From contig CM055318.2 of assembly GCA_029255685.2 (NCBI GenBank), forward strand, positions 68,233,136-68,297,135: a stretch of DNA of 64,000 nucleotides. Reading direction: 5' to 3'. The position numbers and the translations under genes are program-made. How positions within the stretch are numbered: the first letter of the stretch is position 1; the number at the start of each line of letters is the position of its first letter. Source of the stretch: Silene conica. Its lineage: Eukaryota; Streptophyta; Magnoliopsida; Caryophyllales; Caryophyllaceae. Below are positions 1 through 12,541 of this stretch, in pieces. The notes beneath the pieces are model-generated. The model searched no databases. It had not been told where the DNA came from and saw only the letters and a list, made by a program, of their open reading frames with translations.

Positions 1-2835
1 TTAGGCATGAAGAGTGCAGCGGATTTAGCTGACCAGCGCCAAGCCATTGCCGACGAGCGGCATAGGGATTTGACCTATAGGATGGACTACCTTTACCATG
101 ATCAAGCCTATGGGTCATTTCCGAGTTATGATCGGTCCGTCCGCGAGGGTTATCATCATCCGGATGGTGGTCGCCCATCTTACTACATGCCTCCGGATAG
201 GGGTTATGTGCCTCCTGAGGGTCGTTTTTACGGGGAGATTAACGTCACCCCGGGTTATTTTTCAAACCCGATCTTTCCCCCCAACTTTCGGGGTAATGAG
301 GATGCGGGCCCTCCGAGGCATTCATCCTTCCATGGCGGTTATGGTGATGTGGGAGCTAGTGGATCGCAAGCCTCCCCCTTCCGCGATTTCGTGAGCAACC
401 CTAGCGACTTCATGGTCGTTGATGGAGGCAATGGGAATGATGAAGATGATGGTAATGAAGATGACGGTGGTGAAGGTGATGGTAATGAAGATGGCGGTGA
501 TTTTGATGATAGCTTTGATGAGTGACCGCCTTTGGAGGTGGTAGATGGTGATGATTATGCTCCCCTTGCAAAATCCAAAACAAGTCAAGTAACTCCCTTA
601 ATCCAAATTTCTCTTTTAGTTTGCATTTCCTTTCCTAGCATGCATTTAGTTAGTATCTTTTAGCTTGTTTTAGTTTTTAATCCATCCTTGCATATCATTT
701 AGCTTAGTTGCATATACTTGCATTCATTTAGATGCATTAGATTTCAATTTTGTATAATATTGTCACATGTAGTTTGCATACATGTAGAATAGAGCATTTA
801 GTCTAGCTTTTAGTTTTTCTCTTCTTTTGTTTACCTTTGTTTTTTATGTCTTCTTAAAAACCAAAAAACCAAAAAAATTGAAAAACCAAAAACTTTCAAA
901 AATATGTCCTTTATTTTCCGGTTTTCCTCCTCACATTATGCATATAAATAAGTGTGGGGAGGAAGAACCGTTTATTTCAAAAAATACAAAAAACAAGTTT
1001 TTATTTTCTCAAAAATTTCAAAAAAGCCAAAAACATGTTGTTTTCGTTCTTTTACTTCATTTCCCCCTTTGCACTTCATTACATTGAGGACAATGTAAAT
1101 CTTAAGTGTGGGGAGGGAAAATATCCACCTTGTGAATATTTGATTGCTTTTGTAAGTATGAAAAAACCTCAAAAATACCAAAAAATCGAAAAATTTGAAA
1201 AATTCAAAAACATGTTTTTTCCTTATTAGTGTAGAATTGTATATACTTGTGTTTGCTTTCCCTCCTTTCGCATAGGTAACACTCGCTTGAGCACCGCTTT
1301 GGATCTTGAAGACACCACGGTATGATCGTTCCAACCTCTATTTCACTCTCATTTTCTTCCTTTTGTTGCAAATGAGGAGGATGGGCTTGTATTTGGAGGA
1401 TGTGGAGTACATTGTGGAGATTGTGTGTGGCTTGTGTGCTTTTGTGCTGTTAGGAGATGCATTAGCTCTGTTTGGCATGTAGTTTGATAGTCTCATTTGC
1501 ATTAAAACATGTCTATATTAGTTGCATTCATGGCATATAGTTGCATTTAGGATAATGTTTTGAAAATGCCTAATTGAGAACTTTGACAAAATCGTTTAGG
1601 CCTTTACAAATAATTCTTCTACTTGGGACTTTGTCTTTTAGAATGATTTTTGAAACACCCTAGGTTATGCTTTTCTAGTATCTTTCTGACCGTGGTCCAA
1701 TACCGAGTCAAGGGTTTGCATGTGAGTCACCTTGTTCACCCCCGTGATGCGAAATGGTTTTGATTATCTTGTCTTGGTGACCTTGTTCGACTTGACGGTT
1801 TGGCAACCCAAAAAAATAACTTTCATGAATAAATTTGGAATGCTCTTGTCAATGATCATAAGAAGTGGAAATGTTTTGAAAAAAAGAAACAAAGAAGCCT
1901 CAAGTGAAAAAGAAAAGAAAAAAAAAAATGGTTAATGAAAAAGGAATAAGAACATGTTGTTTTGGTGGAGGCGTACCACTTCGATGTGCTTTGGAGGGTA
2001 GCCATTGAGTTGGCTTCCCACTTGGTTGTGAATTCGACCACCCAAAGACAGAGTGATTGTCACCCCGATAAGCTATTGTCTAGAGGTTAACCGGTTGCCT
2101 AATAAGCGATTGGCGAAAGCAAAGGACATTAGCACGCGTGGGACAAACCCCATCCTAACTCATGGCATGAAAAAGAAATGAAAAAAATTGAATGAGGTCA
2201 AATTTTGATTGTCACCCACCATTTTGTATTGACTTGAGCATTTCATTCCAAAAAAATTTAATTTTGCCTTGCCGTTTTGTCGATCTTGGGACGACCCATG
2301 ACCTTTACTTTGTGAAGAATCTAGACTTGTTGCATCTTTTGCCTTTAGCATTGCGGGGATTATCATTCCATTCCATCCGACCGCCCTTGACAAAAGTATT
2401 TGGATAACGGGTATGAAAGTAGCCTAGTTTAGCATGATTTGGCGGTGTTTTGTTGTCATCCTTCTTGCCTTAGTGACTTGTAGAATTAATATTTGTGAAG
2501 GAGTTTACGACTTTGAATTTGTTCTCTTTTAGTTGTTTTCCACCGCTTGAATGAGGCAAGCGGTTTTCTTTCTTTTCTCGATGCATGTTGCTTGCTTATA
2601 TGTGTTTTGTTTTGATTTGTTTGCATCAAAAGTTTTGTAGCAAGACCTTACTTGCCTTGCAATAGGGCATTCTCCCTCATGAATGTCAAATTGTGAGTTG
2701 AAAGGGCTACGGGTGTAGCTAAACCCGATTCGGCTTCTAGTTAGCTTAGTTAGTTTTTTCTTTGTTTTTAATAAGGGTTATATAGTTACTTGATCTCTTA
2801 CTCGAGGACGAGTAAGGTTTAAGTGTGGGGAATTC

Positions 2836-4548
2836 TGATGAGCTCCATTTTGGTCATCATTTCCTTTGCATTTTCTTTGTTTTCGGTCACGATTCGGCCT
2901 CGATTTGCGTGTCTTGAGGTGTTTTTACGTCCGTTGCCTCGTATATTCCTATTCTGTCCAATTTTTGTAGGCATTACGGCGGGGGCGAAGAAACGAGACA
3001 AATTGACCCGAATTTGGAGCGATTTATGAAGAATTGTGAGAGATTTGTGAGTGATGCCTCCCAGGCCCTCCCAGCCGGTCCCCAAACGGCGGCCGGTCGG
3101 CCGGCTGGGAGCTCTGACTTGACATTTTTGGCGAAAAAAGAAGAAAAGTTTCAGAACCATGAAAAAGGGCCCCCAGCCGGTGGCCAACCGGCAGCCGGTC
3201 AGCCGGCTGGGATGGCTTTTTCATACTTAGCCAAAATTTGAAAGTTGAAGAAAATGCAAATGTTGGGCAGATTCGTGAAAAAGGGTCCCCAGCCGGTGGC
3301 CAACCGGCAGCCGGTCCGCCGGCTGAGGGTACCTGTGCATTGAAGGAAAAAGAGAAAAAGTCAGATTGAAGGAACCAGCCTTCCAGCCGGTGCCAGACCG
3401 GCAGCCGGCCGGTCGGCTGAGAAGCAAGCTCACTTTGAAGAATTTCGAAGAAAAGTTCAGAAGTCCAAATTTGGACTCTCAGCCGGTCACAGACCGGCAG
3501 CCGGTCGACCGGCTGGGAGTCGCTTTTCGTATTTCCGCACTCTATATAAACCCGCACTTGTATACACTTTGAGAACGTTACTTTTACACACTTTTCTAGG
3601 GTTTTGCACTGTTCCATTGCTCTATACTTAAACTCAAAAAACTCTCTTAATACTTTAATCTTCTTTAGATCTTAGTTTAATCTTTCAATATTAGTTTAAT
3701 CCTTTCTTAGTAATTCTCTTAGCTTTGTTCTTGGGTAATTTTTAGAAGACTCTTATTGGGTTGTAATTTGAGGGTTTGAGAGAATCCTCCAAGTTGTAAT
3801 CCAAGTTCCTTGCTTTTTCCTTATTATTGGTATAATCTTCTTCATCTCTACTTTATCTTTGCTTTTCCTTTAAGTTTTGTTTGCTTAATTGTTTACTCTT
3901 ACTTAATCCAACATGTCTAACAATTCCTCATCATTTGTTTACATACTTATGTTAGCCATGTGTGAGTAGTTCCCCTACTAGGGTTAGGGGTGTGCTTTGG
4001 TTTGTTGTTAGCTATGAATCTTGCTTAGGGTTATGATTTGGTTCTCTTCTTTGCTAGGTTTTCATTTATGCATGTTACATGTTTGATGAAATGTCACAAC
4101 GAAGGTTGGACATGATTCTCATTGTTGTTGGCCTTTGATGATAGTCTAGGGCTTTCGCGGACATGTATATTTGTTAGGTTGGCCCTATTTGTAGCGAAAG
4201 CTAGGATAGGGATCGACTTTAGGGGAGTCAAATCGATAGACGAGACAAACCTAGGCCTAGTATAGTGGAGACCTTAGATTCCCTTGCATGATTCGTTACC
4301 AACCTACCTTAGTACCCCCGACACCTTAGTATCTTTTATCCATCGATTTCATCTTGACACTTTTGCTTTAATTTATCTTTAGTAGTTGTTAATCAATCAC
4401 AAACTTATTACCCAACTCGAGCTCGAACTAGAATTCTATTATACAACTTCCCCACCGTCTTTTGGGTTCGACCCTAAATTATACTACTTAATTTGGGTTC
4501 TTTATAAATGTGTTTGGTGCCGGTATCGACGACAAAATCCGGCCATCA
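2836..4548 (+). repeat. 3' LTR of the first gypsy element
   Basis: It starts TGATGAGCTCC directly after a purine tract and ends near GGCCATCA, about 1.7 kb. The start is well supported by the tract. The end is chosen by the CA dinucleotide and by the resumption of an unrelated minus-strand reading frame, so it may be off by some tens of bases. A TATA-like TATATAAA lies near 3542, shortly after the GC-rich modules. No second LTR is visible for comparison. Confidence 0.6.
3066..3520 (+). repeat. Five GC-rich hairpin modules inside the gypsy LTR
   Basis: Modules lie at about 3066-3112, 3167-3214, 3286-3331, 3376-3424 and 3474-3520, about 100 bp apart. Each runs from CCAGCCGGT to CCGGCTGGG around a CCGGCAGCCGG-like centre, so each can fold on itself. 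The flanks differ between modules but tend to extend the stem: the first adds CTC/GAG, the last adds GACTC/GAGTC, and the second adds GAAAAAG/CTTTTTC with small gaps. The sequence between modules is ordinary AT-richer LTR DNA. Confidence 0.75.
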
Positions 4549-5575
4549 TTCACCATTTGAGTAATCAATCTCGTGACCCTCATCCGCCACTCAGGCTTAG
4601 GATCATACTCAGGGTTGATAGACTTCACATGAGTCTGTTTTAAAAAAGAGTGTTATTAGCAATAGAAAATATTAGTTTAATTTTAAAAACTGATGTAATT
4701 TGTAAATATATAATTATTTACTTTTATATTAGCTTAAAGTAAATACACATCTTCCGTCGTTGTGCAAAACTCGCTTCAGTCCAGTTGGTGAAGTACTCTT
4801 CACTAAGATTTTGAGTGAACGAGGCAGCCACGTAGTTTTTTACAATCTTATCATCCCACCTGATTAATTAAAAACAAACATATATGTATAAATATGAATA
4901 TTAAAAATTTAAATATATTTTTCATTAACTGAGGATAAAAAAAATACTTACCAACGACCATTAACTACCGTAGGATCAGATGTAAGTATAATCGGTGGAT
5001 TTCGGTGGGGCACATTGCTACCGGTCAAATTAAGGTCGACAGTCACCTCCGCGTCCTCGTTCTCATTCTGAGAACGACTACCTGAGGTAGATGAACTTCC
5101 CAATATATTTCGTATAAATCTCGACATTGACCTGCTTCAACACTAAAAATACAAGTAAACACTAGCAATATTTTTAAACAGTAAAAAATGTTAGCCCAGA
5201 AAAAAAAACAAAGTGTTCATACATTTCTTATATATGGATAATCAAAGGATAAAAATAAAACATGTCTAAAAAATGTATGCTCAAAAGATGGATAAACATT
5301 CATATATTTTTTACAATTACAAGTACTCCATATCACCCCTAACTATCATTATCACTAGAAATCAAAAGAGTTTTATCACCTGAAAATAGAATTCCGACTT
5401 CTTTCTCTTCCTCCTCATTTATCTCTATTGTGTTGTTTTGAACTAAATCTTCATCCTTTTCTTCTGCGACATTCCCGTCATACTCATCTTCACCCATTAC
5501 ACCCATTTCTGCAACCACTTCATACTCATCTTCAGTATCCGTCTCTTCCACCAAAATTGATGAAATTGAATGATC
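4549..5575 (-). pseudogene. Minus-strand coding fragment, possibly from an En/Spm-type transposon
   Basis: Read on the minus strand, two coding pieces are seen. The first (about 5339-5575) is a strongly acidic C-terminal end that finishes LLISSDNDS and stop. The second starts with ATG at 5127 (MSRFIRNILGSSSTSG), runs to a GTAAGT donor near 4950, and continues after an AG acceptor near 4862 as WWDDKIVKNYVAASFTQNLS. A third open stretch (THVKSINPEYDPKPEWRMR) follows another acceptor near 4637. The arrangement of an acidic end followed by a second gene resembles the TNPD/TNPA order of CACTA elements, but I recognise no catalytic motif. The fragment is cut on one side by the gypsy LTR and on the other by the next element. 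It could equally be a host gene remnant. Confidence 0.35.
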
Positions 5576-6727
5576 TGTAACACCCCGATATTTCCCGTTT
5601 TATAAATTTTAAAGATTTTAATTCAATTTCGAGAATAATTTATATTTCATGAAATTTCGTAAATATAGTTAAATGATATGAATATTTCATTTTTAAGTAT
5701 GTTAGTTTCAAACGATATTTCGAGTTATATAATTTTTAAGTTTCGGCTGTGATTTTCGAAAATGACAAGTATATTGAATAATTTCATGAATTGTGGTTAG
5801 TATAATCTTAAGATATCATTTTCGTCTTAATTAGCCAAACTCGAGTCATCCCGACTCATTAAATGAATTTTGATTCATTTCCGACTCAAACCTCCCTTAC
5901 TCCTTATATTAGTGTTTTTCCTCATTAAACACAATTCACTTCCTTCATCCTCTTCAAACAAACAAAACCTCATTCACCATTGTTGGTGATTCTTCAAGAA
6001 CACAAACCCGGCCATAGCTCCGTCGTTTCTTGCTCAAATTTCATGTTCTTTATAGGTATATTCTCTTCTCCTTCTCCTCCTTTTTTCATATAAATAAAAT
6101 CTCGTCTTGTTGAGCTTTTTGAAAATCCGTCTTTCTAGGGTTTCGTTTTTGGTTCGTTTTCTCAAAGATCTTGAGTAAGATTGGATGCTGGGACATGGTA
6201 GACGAGTTTTCTTGAAGATTTGAAGAGCTTTAAAGGTAACTTTGAGAGGTTACTCGACTTTAAGTCAAAAATCGATTGTGTGGTTTGATTGTTGATTAAT
6301 TTCTGAAATTTTGATATATTGTGTGGTTTATTTCATGATTCAATTGATTTAAATGATTTTCATGTTGATTGGTAGTAATGAATGAGGATTTTGGTTGTGA
6401 TTAATGGGTAGACTAGTTGTTGGAGGTTGTGTCCTCGACAATAATGCGTTCACATATTTAAATCTCATTTGAATGAAACACAATTGGGAACATTACTCTT
6501 TTAAAGTCGACTGATCAACATTTATCGATAATGATTGGCTGTCTAGAGTTTGACATTATCGTCATATGATGGTGGTGATCATTTGATCCATTAAGGTCAT
6601 ATCTTTAATTAGGGAATTTCGTCTCAATAAAATATTTAATTAATCATATAAGGATACGGATTAATTAATACCTTGAAATTGGAAATGATTTTAGGTGACG
6701 TGTATTATTATAATGGGATTATAATAA

Positions 6728-7092
6728 GGGTTATTTCATAGGAATAATCCAACCTATACCCCTTCTTCTCATATTAATCCCTATTAACGATTAACTGAGA
6801 AAAATCCAGCCTATGACCTGAATTATCTTTCATTGAACTTTGTCTATTTTTAAATTCATATTATCGGTAAACAAGCATGTCACGTTGACTTACTTTTTGT
6901 TTTTCCTTCGTCATGTACAAAACGTAAGTGAAAGTGGCGTGCTAGCCTACCGATAATAAGAGTTTAAAAATAGTCAAAGTTCAATGAAAGATAAATGAGG
7001 TTATAGGTTGGATTTGTCTTAGTTAATCGTTAGTATGGATTAATACGAGAAGATGGGACATAGGTTGGATTATTTTAAATGTGATAAAAATC
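6728..7092. mobile_element. Foldback MITE, probably Mutator-like
   Basis: Two arms of about 150 bp face each other. Left arm blocks such as AATAATCCAACCTAT, TTAATCC, GATTAACT and AACTTTG reappear as reverse complements in the right arm (about 6935-7092). A short core carries an AACGTAAGTG motif. The ends are worn and I see no clear target duplication, so the borders are approximate. It is nested in the solo Copia LTR. Confidence 0.6.
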
Positions 7093-7280
7093 GTTATTTA
7101 ATTAATAATCGTTATTTAATTAATTGTCACGTAAAATCATTTCCAATTTAATTGTCAAATTGATTAAATTGGAAATAACTATTATTATGCGTAAAATCAT
7201 TTCCAATTTAATGATTTAACGTGACGGTGATTAGTATGATCTTATGTAATCATTATGCATTAAGATCCAATTAAGTTTTA

Positions 7281-8903
7281 GGGTTAATTGATAGCAATAA
7301 TACAAACTATGACTGTCCTGCTGAAAATAATATGAACTATAAAAAAACCCAAAAAAATATCAACTATGCCATCATTTAACTGATATTAGTTCAGCTCTCT
7401 TAGTGACCTGTTCTACCCGGTAATCCTTGCTTAATTGCAGGTTACCTTTTTTTTTTTAATTTTTATTTCCTTAATCAGGCTTAAAGCATATGAGCATCTA
7501 CTTCTTCCATTGTTGTTCTTCAACAATAATTTACTTCCCTCAATTAATTTCTCTCTCTTCCTCCCTCTAAATTTTTTTGACCCTTTTAACTGCTCCTTCA
7601 CCATATTCTACTTCCTTTGTCAAACCGAGTTATTCCGTCTTTATTTTTTTCACCCTTGATGTCTTTTTCACACTTGGCAACAGAAACAGGGGCAGCAGCA
7701 AGAGGAACTGGCAGCAGTTCACATGCCTTCTCCTGTGACGGGTGGGCAGGAAAACGCAGAGACAATGTCAGGACTTGCGCATCAGGGGACTACCGTAGGT
7801 TTATCGCTGTGTGTCGGGGAAGCATCAAAGCAGAGGTCTGATAGGAGGTCTAAGGGAACCAAGAGGGCAGCAGCGTCTAGGCAAGGATTCTGAGGGTGTT
7901 AATAAACATTGTTCTGGGTCCTTTTCCTATAAGGATGCTCTTCAATCACCTGGATTCGCAAATAAGAGTATCGCATCAACGATTGCAGTGCAATGAGTGA
8001 TTGCTGGATGCTGAGTTTTCAAAGAGTTAAGTGGGAATTTTGTTTCGTGAATACGGCAATGGGGTGACGGGCAGAGGCAATGTGGCAGATCTGTGTATGT
8101 TGCAGCAGTCTGGACAGTAGTTTGATTCCTGTATGTTGGGTCTGTTCTTGCATATCAAGAATCATTTGTGAGGGCAGAATTTTGAGGCAGTAGGAAATAA
8201 TGCATTCCTCTATCCTATGTTTGGCTTTGTGCGTGTGATCGAATAATCATGCTGCACACTAGCTTAATAATTGAGTTGGTAGCTCTACAAAGAAGAAGTG
8301 CGTCTTTTGTTGTAATCACTGGTCTTTTAGACAGGATGACTACTTGCAGTTCATAGGGCAATCTTCGATTGCATAGGAATACTTTGTATTAGAAGTAGTC
8401 TCAAATGTGCTTTTGTTTTTGATATATCATACACTTACCTTTTACCAAAAAAAAAAAAAAAAAGACGCTTAAGAGGAGAGAAAATGGCAAGGTATTGTTT
8501 AGTTTACTCTTGGGTTTTTTTTGGTGTTTGTTTGATTTTGAGGAATTATGTATGAAATAAGGAGAAAATGACAATGATTTTGAGGAATAATGACGAAGAT
8601 GAATAGTGGAATTGGGGATGAATTGATTAAGGAGGATTGATTGATTATGGAGGATTGATTATTGAAGATGATGAACACGAAAAGGGGGAAAATTGGGAAA
8701 TTAGGGTTAAGTGAGGTAAAAGGAGGAAAATAAGGTGAAAACACAACTTACGTTTAATTGGTAACCGGTTCTTCAGGTTGCCCTTCACCCAATGTAATAG
8801 AAGTTAAATGCTGGCATAGTTGGTATTTTTTTGGGTTTTTTTTATAGTTCATATTATTTTCAGCAGGACGGTCATAGTTTGTATTATTGCTATCAATTAA
8901 CCC
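7281..8903. mobile_element. Mutator-like element with 9-bp target duplication
   Basis: The terminal inverted repeats are about 105 bp: the left one starts GGGTTAATTGATAGCAATAA and the right one is its reverse complement ending at 8903. TAAGTTTTA flanks both ends (7272-7280 and 8904-8912), which fits the 9-bp duplication of MULEs. The inner part has no transposase. It holds a stretch ending in a poly(A) run (about 7660-8462) that looks like a LINE 3' end, and then AT-rich DNA. Confidence 0.85.
7660..8462 (+). pseudogene. Probable 3' end of a LINE, inside the MULE
   Basis: The stretch differs in base use from the AT-rich MULE around it and ends in a run of A (about 8445-8462) after TTTGATATATCATAC, an ending like that of plant L1-type LINEs. 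A short open stretch near 7670-7895 is rich in Gln, Gly, Arg and Lys (for example SKQRSDRRSKGTKRAAASRQ) and could be the tail of an ORF. No reverse transcriptase motif is present. I found no convincing target duplication. It may instead be a processed copy of a host transcript. Confidence 0.35.
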
Positions 8904-10214
8904 TAAGTTTTATGACTAAACTTAAATAAATTAAACTCATATGAGATATGAGTTAATAATCTGAAATTTGATTTCTAACACTAGTATCCGTCACATGTTT
9001 ATTTCGTTCATGGCGATATGGTGATTTCCGATTGAATTAATCTATTTTAAAGGTTGTTAATCTTGCTTACTATCGTTTGTTGACGTTCGTATATCGTTAT
9101 ATATGTAAATTGTTGGGATTACGTGTTGTTGATTAACACCGCAGGGTGTTGATTACGCCGCGGGGTGTTGCCCAGTAAATTACGCAGCCTGCGGCCACCC
9201 ATGGCAGCCTGCGTTTTTGGCCGATTGTGGCGGGCTGTTTGGTTGGCTTTGGGGGCTATTTTGCCCCTTGTTTTACCTCTTGTTCGGCTTGAGTATGTTA
9301 AATGATTATAAAAGTTGTATTAAGAAATATATATATATATATAATGTATGATTATTGATTCGAATTTCGTCCATCTTTTATTGTTTAACTCATATGCTTA
9401 CAACATAGGAGTTGTCACTAAATTCTAGTTTATTGCATTTCCGAATGAAATGTAAACTTGTAGATTAAGACTTGTCAAATGAATTCTCCTTATTCATTGC
9501 TCATGTGAGTCGTATACTTGGGTGATTTTGTTGTTGTTGTGTGAGCAATGCCTAAGCCGTTTTTAGAAGCTAACACTACTACAGAAAGCCTTAAGGACAT
9601 CGGACTTTTATAGACAAGGACATCGGATTAGCAACCGATGTAGAGTTCGCTGATGTCCATTATGGGTGTCAAGGACATCGGTTGTGCAACCGATGTCCAT
9701 TTGGTAATGCACATCGGATGTTTCAAAAGTCTGATGTCCATCATCCTTATGCACATCAGACTTTAGCTAACATCTGATGTCCATTTGGTAATGCACATCG
9801 GGGGTTTAATAAATCTGATGTCCTTCATTCTTATGCATATCATTTTGTAGCTCACATCTGATGTCCTTCATATGTATGCACATCGGAGGTGTAATATGTC
9901 TGATGTCCTTAATGTTGCCTTTTTTTAAAAAAAAAAAGCTGGTATTGATGGTAATTTGTACCACCAATATACATTATTCAGATGCCAGCCATTTAGACTG
10001 GCGTATCAAAACAGATTATAGGTCACCATCAACAAAACAAACACTAATTCATAGCAAATCACGACAAAGTCGTTCGTCTTTCATTAATCAAATTCAAAGT
10101 AAATCACGACAAAGGTCGGTCGTCTTTCATACATTATCCAAATTCATCAACTAACCAAACATAGGGTTATGCGTCATTTTAGACGACATCTAAAATACTA
10201 CGTTACTAAAAAGA

Positions 10215-10779
10215 CTATGCATTTAGAAAATAGTCCGCCCACAAGTCCCTGACCTCGTCGATTTCTTCTTGGGAATATGGCAGTTGGTGTTTGAAAACCT
10301 GTAAATCATCATAATTCATAAAATTAATATGAGGGATTCTAAATGGAAAAAATGAAGACGAAGAGGCATGCATGTAAAAAAAATATGGACTGATCATATT
10401 GGAATGCTTTGATGCAAACATATTGTTCCCCAAATAGTTAAAACTCAATAACAATCATGTTATACTTCATCTAGCTTTTTTAAAAATTAATACTGAGTCA
10501 TTGAGTATGCTCCAAGTATCATGGGCCAGCTTGTGGATGCCACAGTGTTGCAAAGCAAACAAGCCAACCAGTATGACACATGCAATCACAATAAACTAAC
10601 CTAAAACACAATACACAATTTCTTTAAGAAAAACAATCTATTATAGGTAAATTTGTGGGACATTCAGCTTTTGAGCAAACAAGATTGCACGAAAAGATGT
10701 TTAATAAACCCCGGATACAAGAAAGAAGATATGATTGTTGACTAACCCTCTTTAATATTTGGTACAGCAACTCGAAGAC
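10215..10779 (-). pseudogene. Two exon-like pieces of unknown origin in the first CACTA
   Basis: Minus strand: after TTTCAG at 10780, 33 bases encode VFELLYQILKR and end at a GTTAGT donor. After an acceptor at 10299, 84 bases encode VFKHQLPYSQEEIDEVRDLW, then ADYFLNA and a stop at 10215. The two join in phase. I do not recognise the protein. They lie downstream of the LMBD2 exons and could be the last exons of the chimeric transcript. Confidence 0.4.
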
Positions 10780-11261
10780 CTGAAACAGATGACAGAACTG
10801 GAAAGAAACCAAAAAAATTTAGTCAGCAACAATGCCAATTTAATAACATGTCCATGAAATTTTGATAAAAGTTGCATTCTTTCACAATTGTCAAGTAAGA
10901 TCAGCAAATAAGGTCTGCAACAAACTCAGGCATCACTAGAGCATATTTTCGCATATATTGGATACACAGATCAGTTAGATGCCTCGAGACAAAAAAAATT
11001 GACTCGCTCAAGCTCCAACACAAGCAAGGTGATCAACATTACGGATATCGAGCATGAAGTAGATTAAAAGCTTGATCAGTCTATAATTACCAGTGAGATA
11101 AAGGAGGGGGAGTAGAATACTTTAGGCAGACTAAATGAAAAAAGGCTATTCACTTTATCCTGCTTGCATTAGGTACTGTATCCAAGAAGTCTCAAAGACG
11201 GGGATAAAATAGATGCATCACCGGTGATATTTAGACGAATACATTTAAGGGTATTACTCAC

Positions 11262-11816
11262 CACAATTGCATTCGAATGTTGCTTGAGCAACCTAACAGA
11301 AGACAGCAGGATGACAAACTCGAAAGATAGAACCGGATAGCTGACACAATCAGGCTGTCCAAATCGAGTAACAGAAGCATTGTACTCACTACAATTGCAT
11401 CTGAATAGTTCTGATGAGCTTCATCCAGTTTTGCAACAACTTTAGTGATTTTATAGGAAAATACTTTCTGTCGAAAAGTCCAATAATCAGCATTTTTCCA
11501 AAGGCTTTGTGGAATTTCACTTAAACCAAAACCAAGCAGAAATGCACTAGTAACGAGTTCAAACGTATTTGAGCAAGTCATCGCAAAAACTAGAACACCA
11601 CCATTCCTGTTTCAGACTAAACCCGTCCAGAGGGATCATGACTCGTGAGAGATGAGATGAACTGATCATATTAGATGATAATTACTCCGTATTTAAGCAA
11701 TAAATTATGAAAAGATTACGACTCACCAATACCTGCGCATAGTAACAAGCAGAACGAGTCCAACAAGACCAATCAATCCAAGAGCTAGATAATACACCAG
11801 GTTCACATGTAAGCTT
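11262..11816 (-). pseudogene. Captured exons of an LMBR1-family (LMBD2-type) membrane protein gene
   Basis: Three minus-strand exons with intact borders. Exon a (about 11733-11816) encodes HVNLVYYLALGLIGLVGLVL, a membrane segment. Exon b (11390-11606) encodes GGVLVFAMTCSNTFELVTSA, then FLLGFGLSEIPQSLWKNADY and KLDEAHQNYSDAIV. Exon c (11262-11292) starts VAQAT. The Arabidopsis LMBD2 homologue, as I recall it, has the same order: HVNLVFYL, MACSNTFGLVTGAFLLGFGLSEIP, KLDDAHQELSNAIVVAQAT. The codon split between a and b (AG plus G giving Arg) is kept. Only this middle part is present; the N-terminal helices and the long C-terminal part are absent. No stop breaks the three exons, so capture looks fairly recent or the frame has been lucky. 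Confidence 0.88.
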
Positions 11817-12541
11817 GTTTTATGTCATTCTGTCCATGTGAAGTCTCTAGCATCTTCATAACCCAGGATAAGGGGGATGACGGCCCTGCTTAGAAAAATC
11901 AGATAATCATAAAGATCAGAGTTGGTACTAGGAGATTTTCCTTAAGCGGGGAAGAGTTGAAATGATGATCAATACTTGAAGCGCCTTTCAAAAACCTTTA
12001 CAACAAAAATCATGATAAATCATATGCTATATTATGAAGAAGATGTATAGGGCCAACCTGGAAAAGAGGGACATACTTCGAAAACTGTACAAATCTACTC
12101 GATTTGAAAGAAACAGTCTCTCTACTACGACTCTCTGATATTATCCGGCTGACAGTAACTACTAATCAGCAAACCATATTGTTACAAGCTAGTCCAACAG
12201 TCCAAATACTTTGTATTTCATTATTTCAATAACCAATTGGTCCCTAACATTAGTAGACCATATTGTCGTAAAACATCTGAAACTCACTCACTACTACTAT
12301 ACCAGTCTTCCAGTATAGATTATAAACCATTCAACCAACACGAATATCCAGATTACCACAATTAACATTTACCACATCATTACCATTATCTTAGCCTACA
12401 TATTATAGTAATCCCTACGTCCTAATCATTTGTTTCCGTTTCATTAAAATACCCGAACAATTGCTCAAAAATAATGGACTAGAGCTACAACATTCACGGA
12501 AAACAATAAAATTGTTCAAAAGTGGCGTGAGAGCTCACTTT

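Larger units (their letters stand above)
1..4548 (+). mobile_element. 3' part of a Ty3/gypsy LTR retrotransposon, Athila/Tat-like
   Basis: The element enters from the left edge of the window. Seen: an ORF (about 7-525) whose product is rich in Tyr, Pro and Gly and ends in a long Asp/Glu/Gly tail. About 2.3 kb of non-coding DNA follows, in which the phrase AAGTGTGGGGA recurs near 948, 1105 and 2821. The last copy serves as the polypurine tract just before the LTR. This repeated phrase before the 3' LTR is typical of plant Athila/Tat elements. The role of the ORF is unknown to me; these lineages often carry an extra 3' ORF. The 5' half lies outside the window, so completeness and age cannot be judged. 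The right LTR border is approximate. Confidence 0.75.
6418..8980 (+). mobile_element. Solo Copia LTR with 5-bp target duplication
   Basis: It starts TGTTGGAGG and ends TTTCTAACA. CTAGT lies directly on both sides (6413-6417 and 8981-8985), which fixes the borders. The first 200 bases resemble the LTRs at 44524 and 52035 (a TGTTGG start, then GTGTCCT, GATCA and TTTATC blocks), so it is a distant relative of that Copia family. It holds two later insertions: a foldback MITE (about 6728-7092) and a MULE (7281-8903). The remaining LTR is about 570 bp. A solo LTR is the usual product of recombination between the two LTRs of one element. Confidence 0.8.

Noticed and set aside
3024-3617. Long minus-strand ORF with repeated QPADRLPV-type words
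   Set aside because: It is the translation of the GC-rich hairpin modules in the LTR; the repeat follows the DNA palindromes, with no protein motif.
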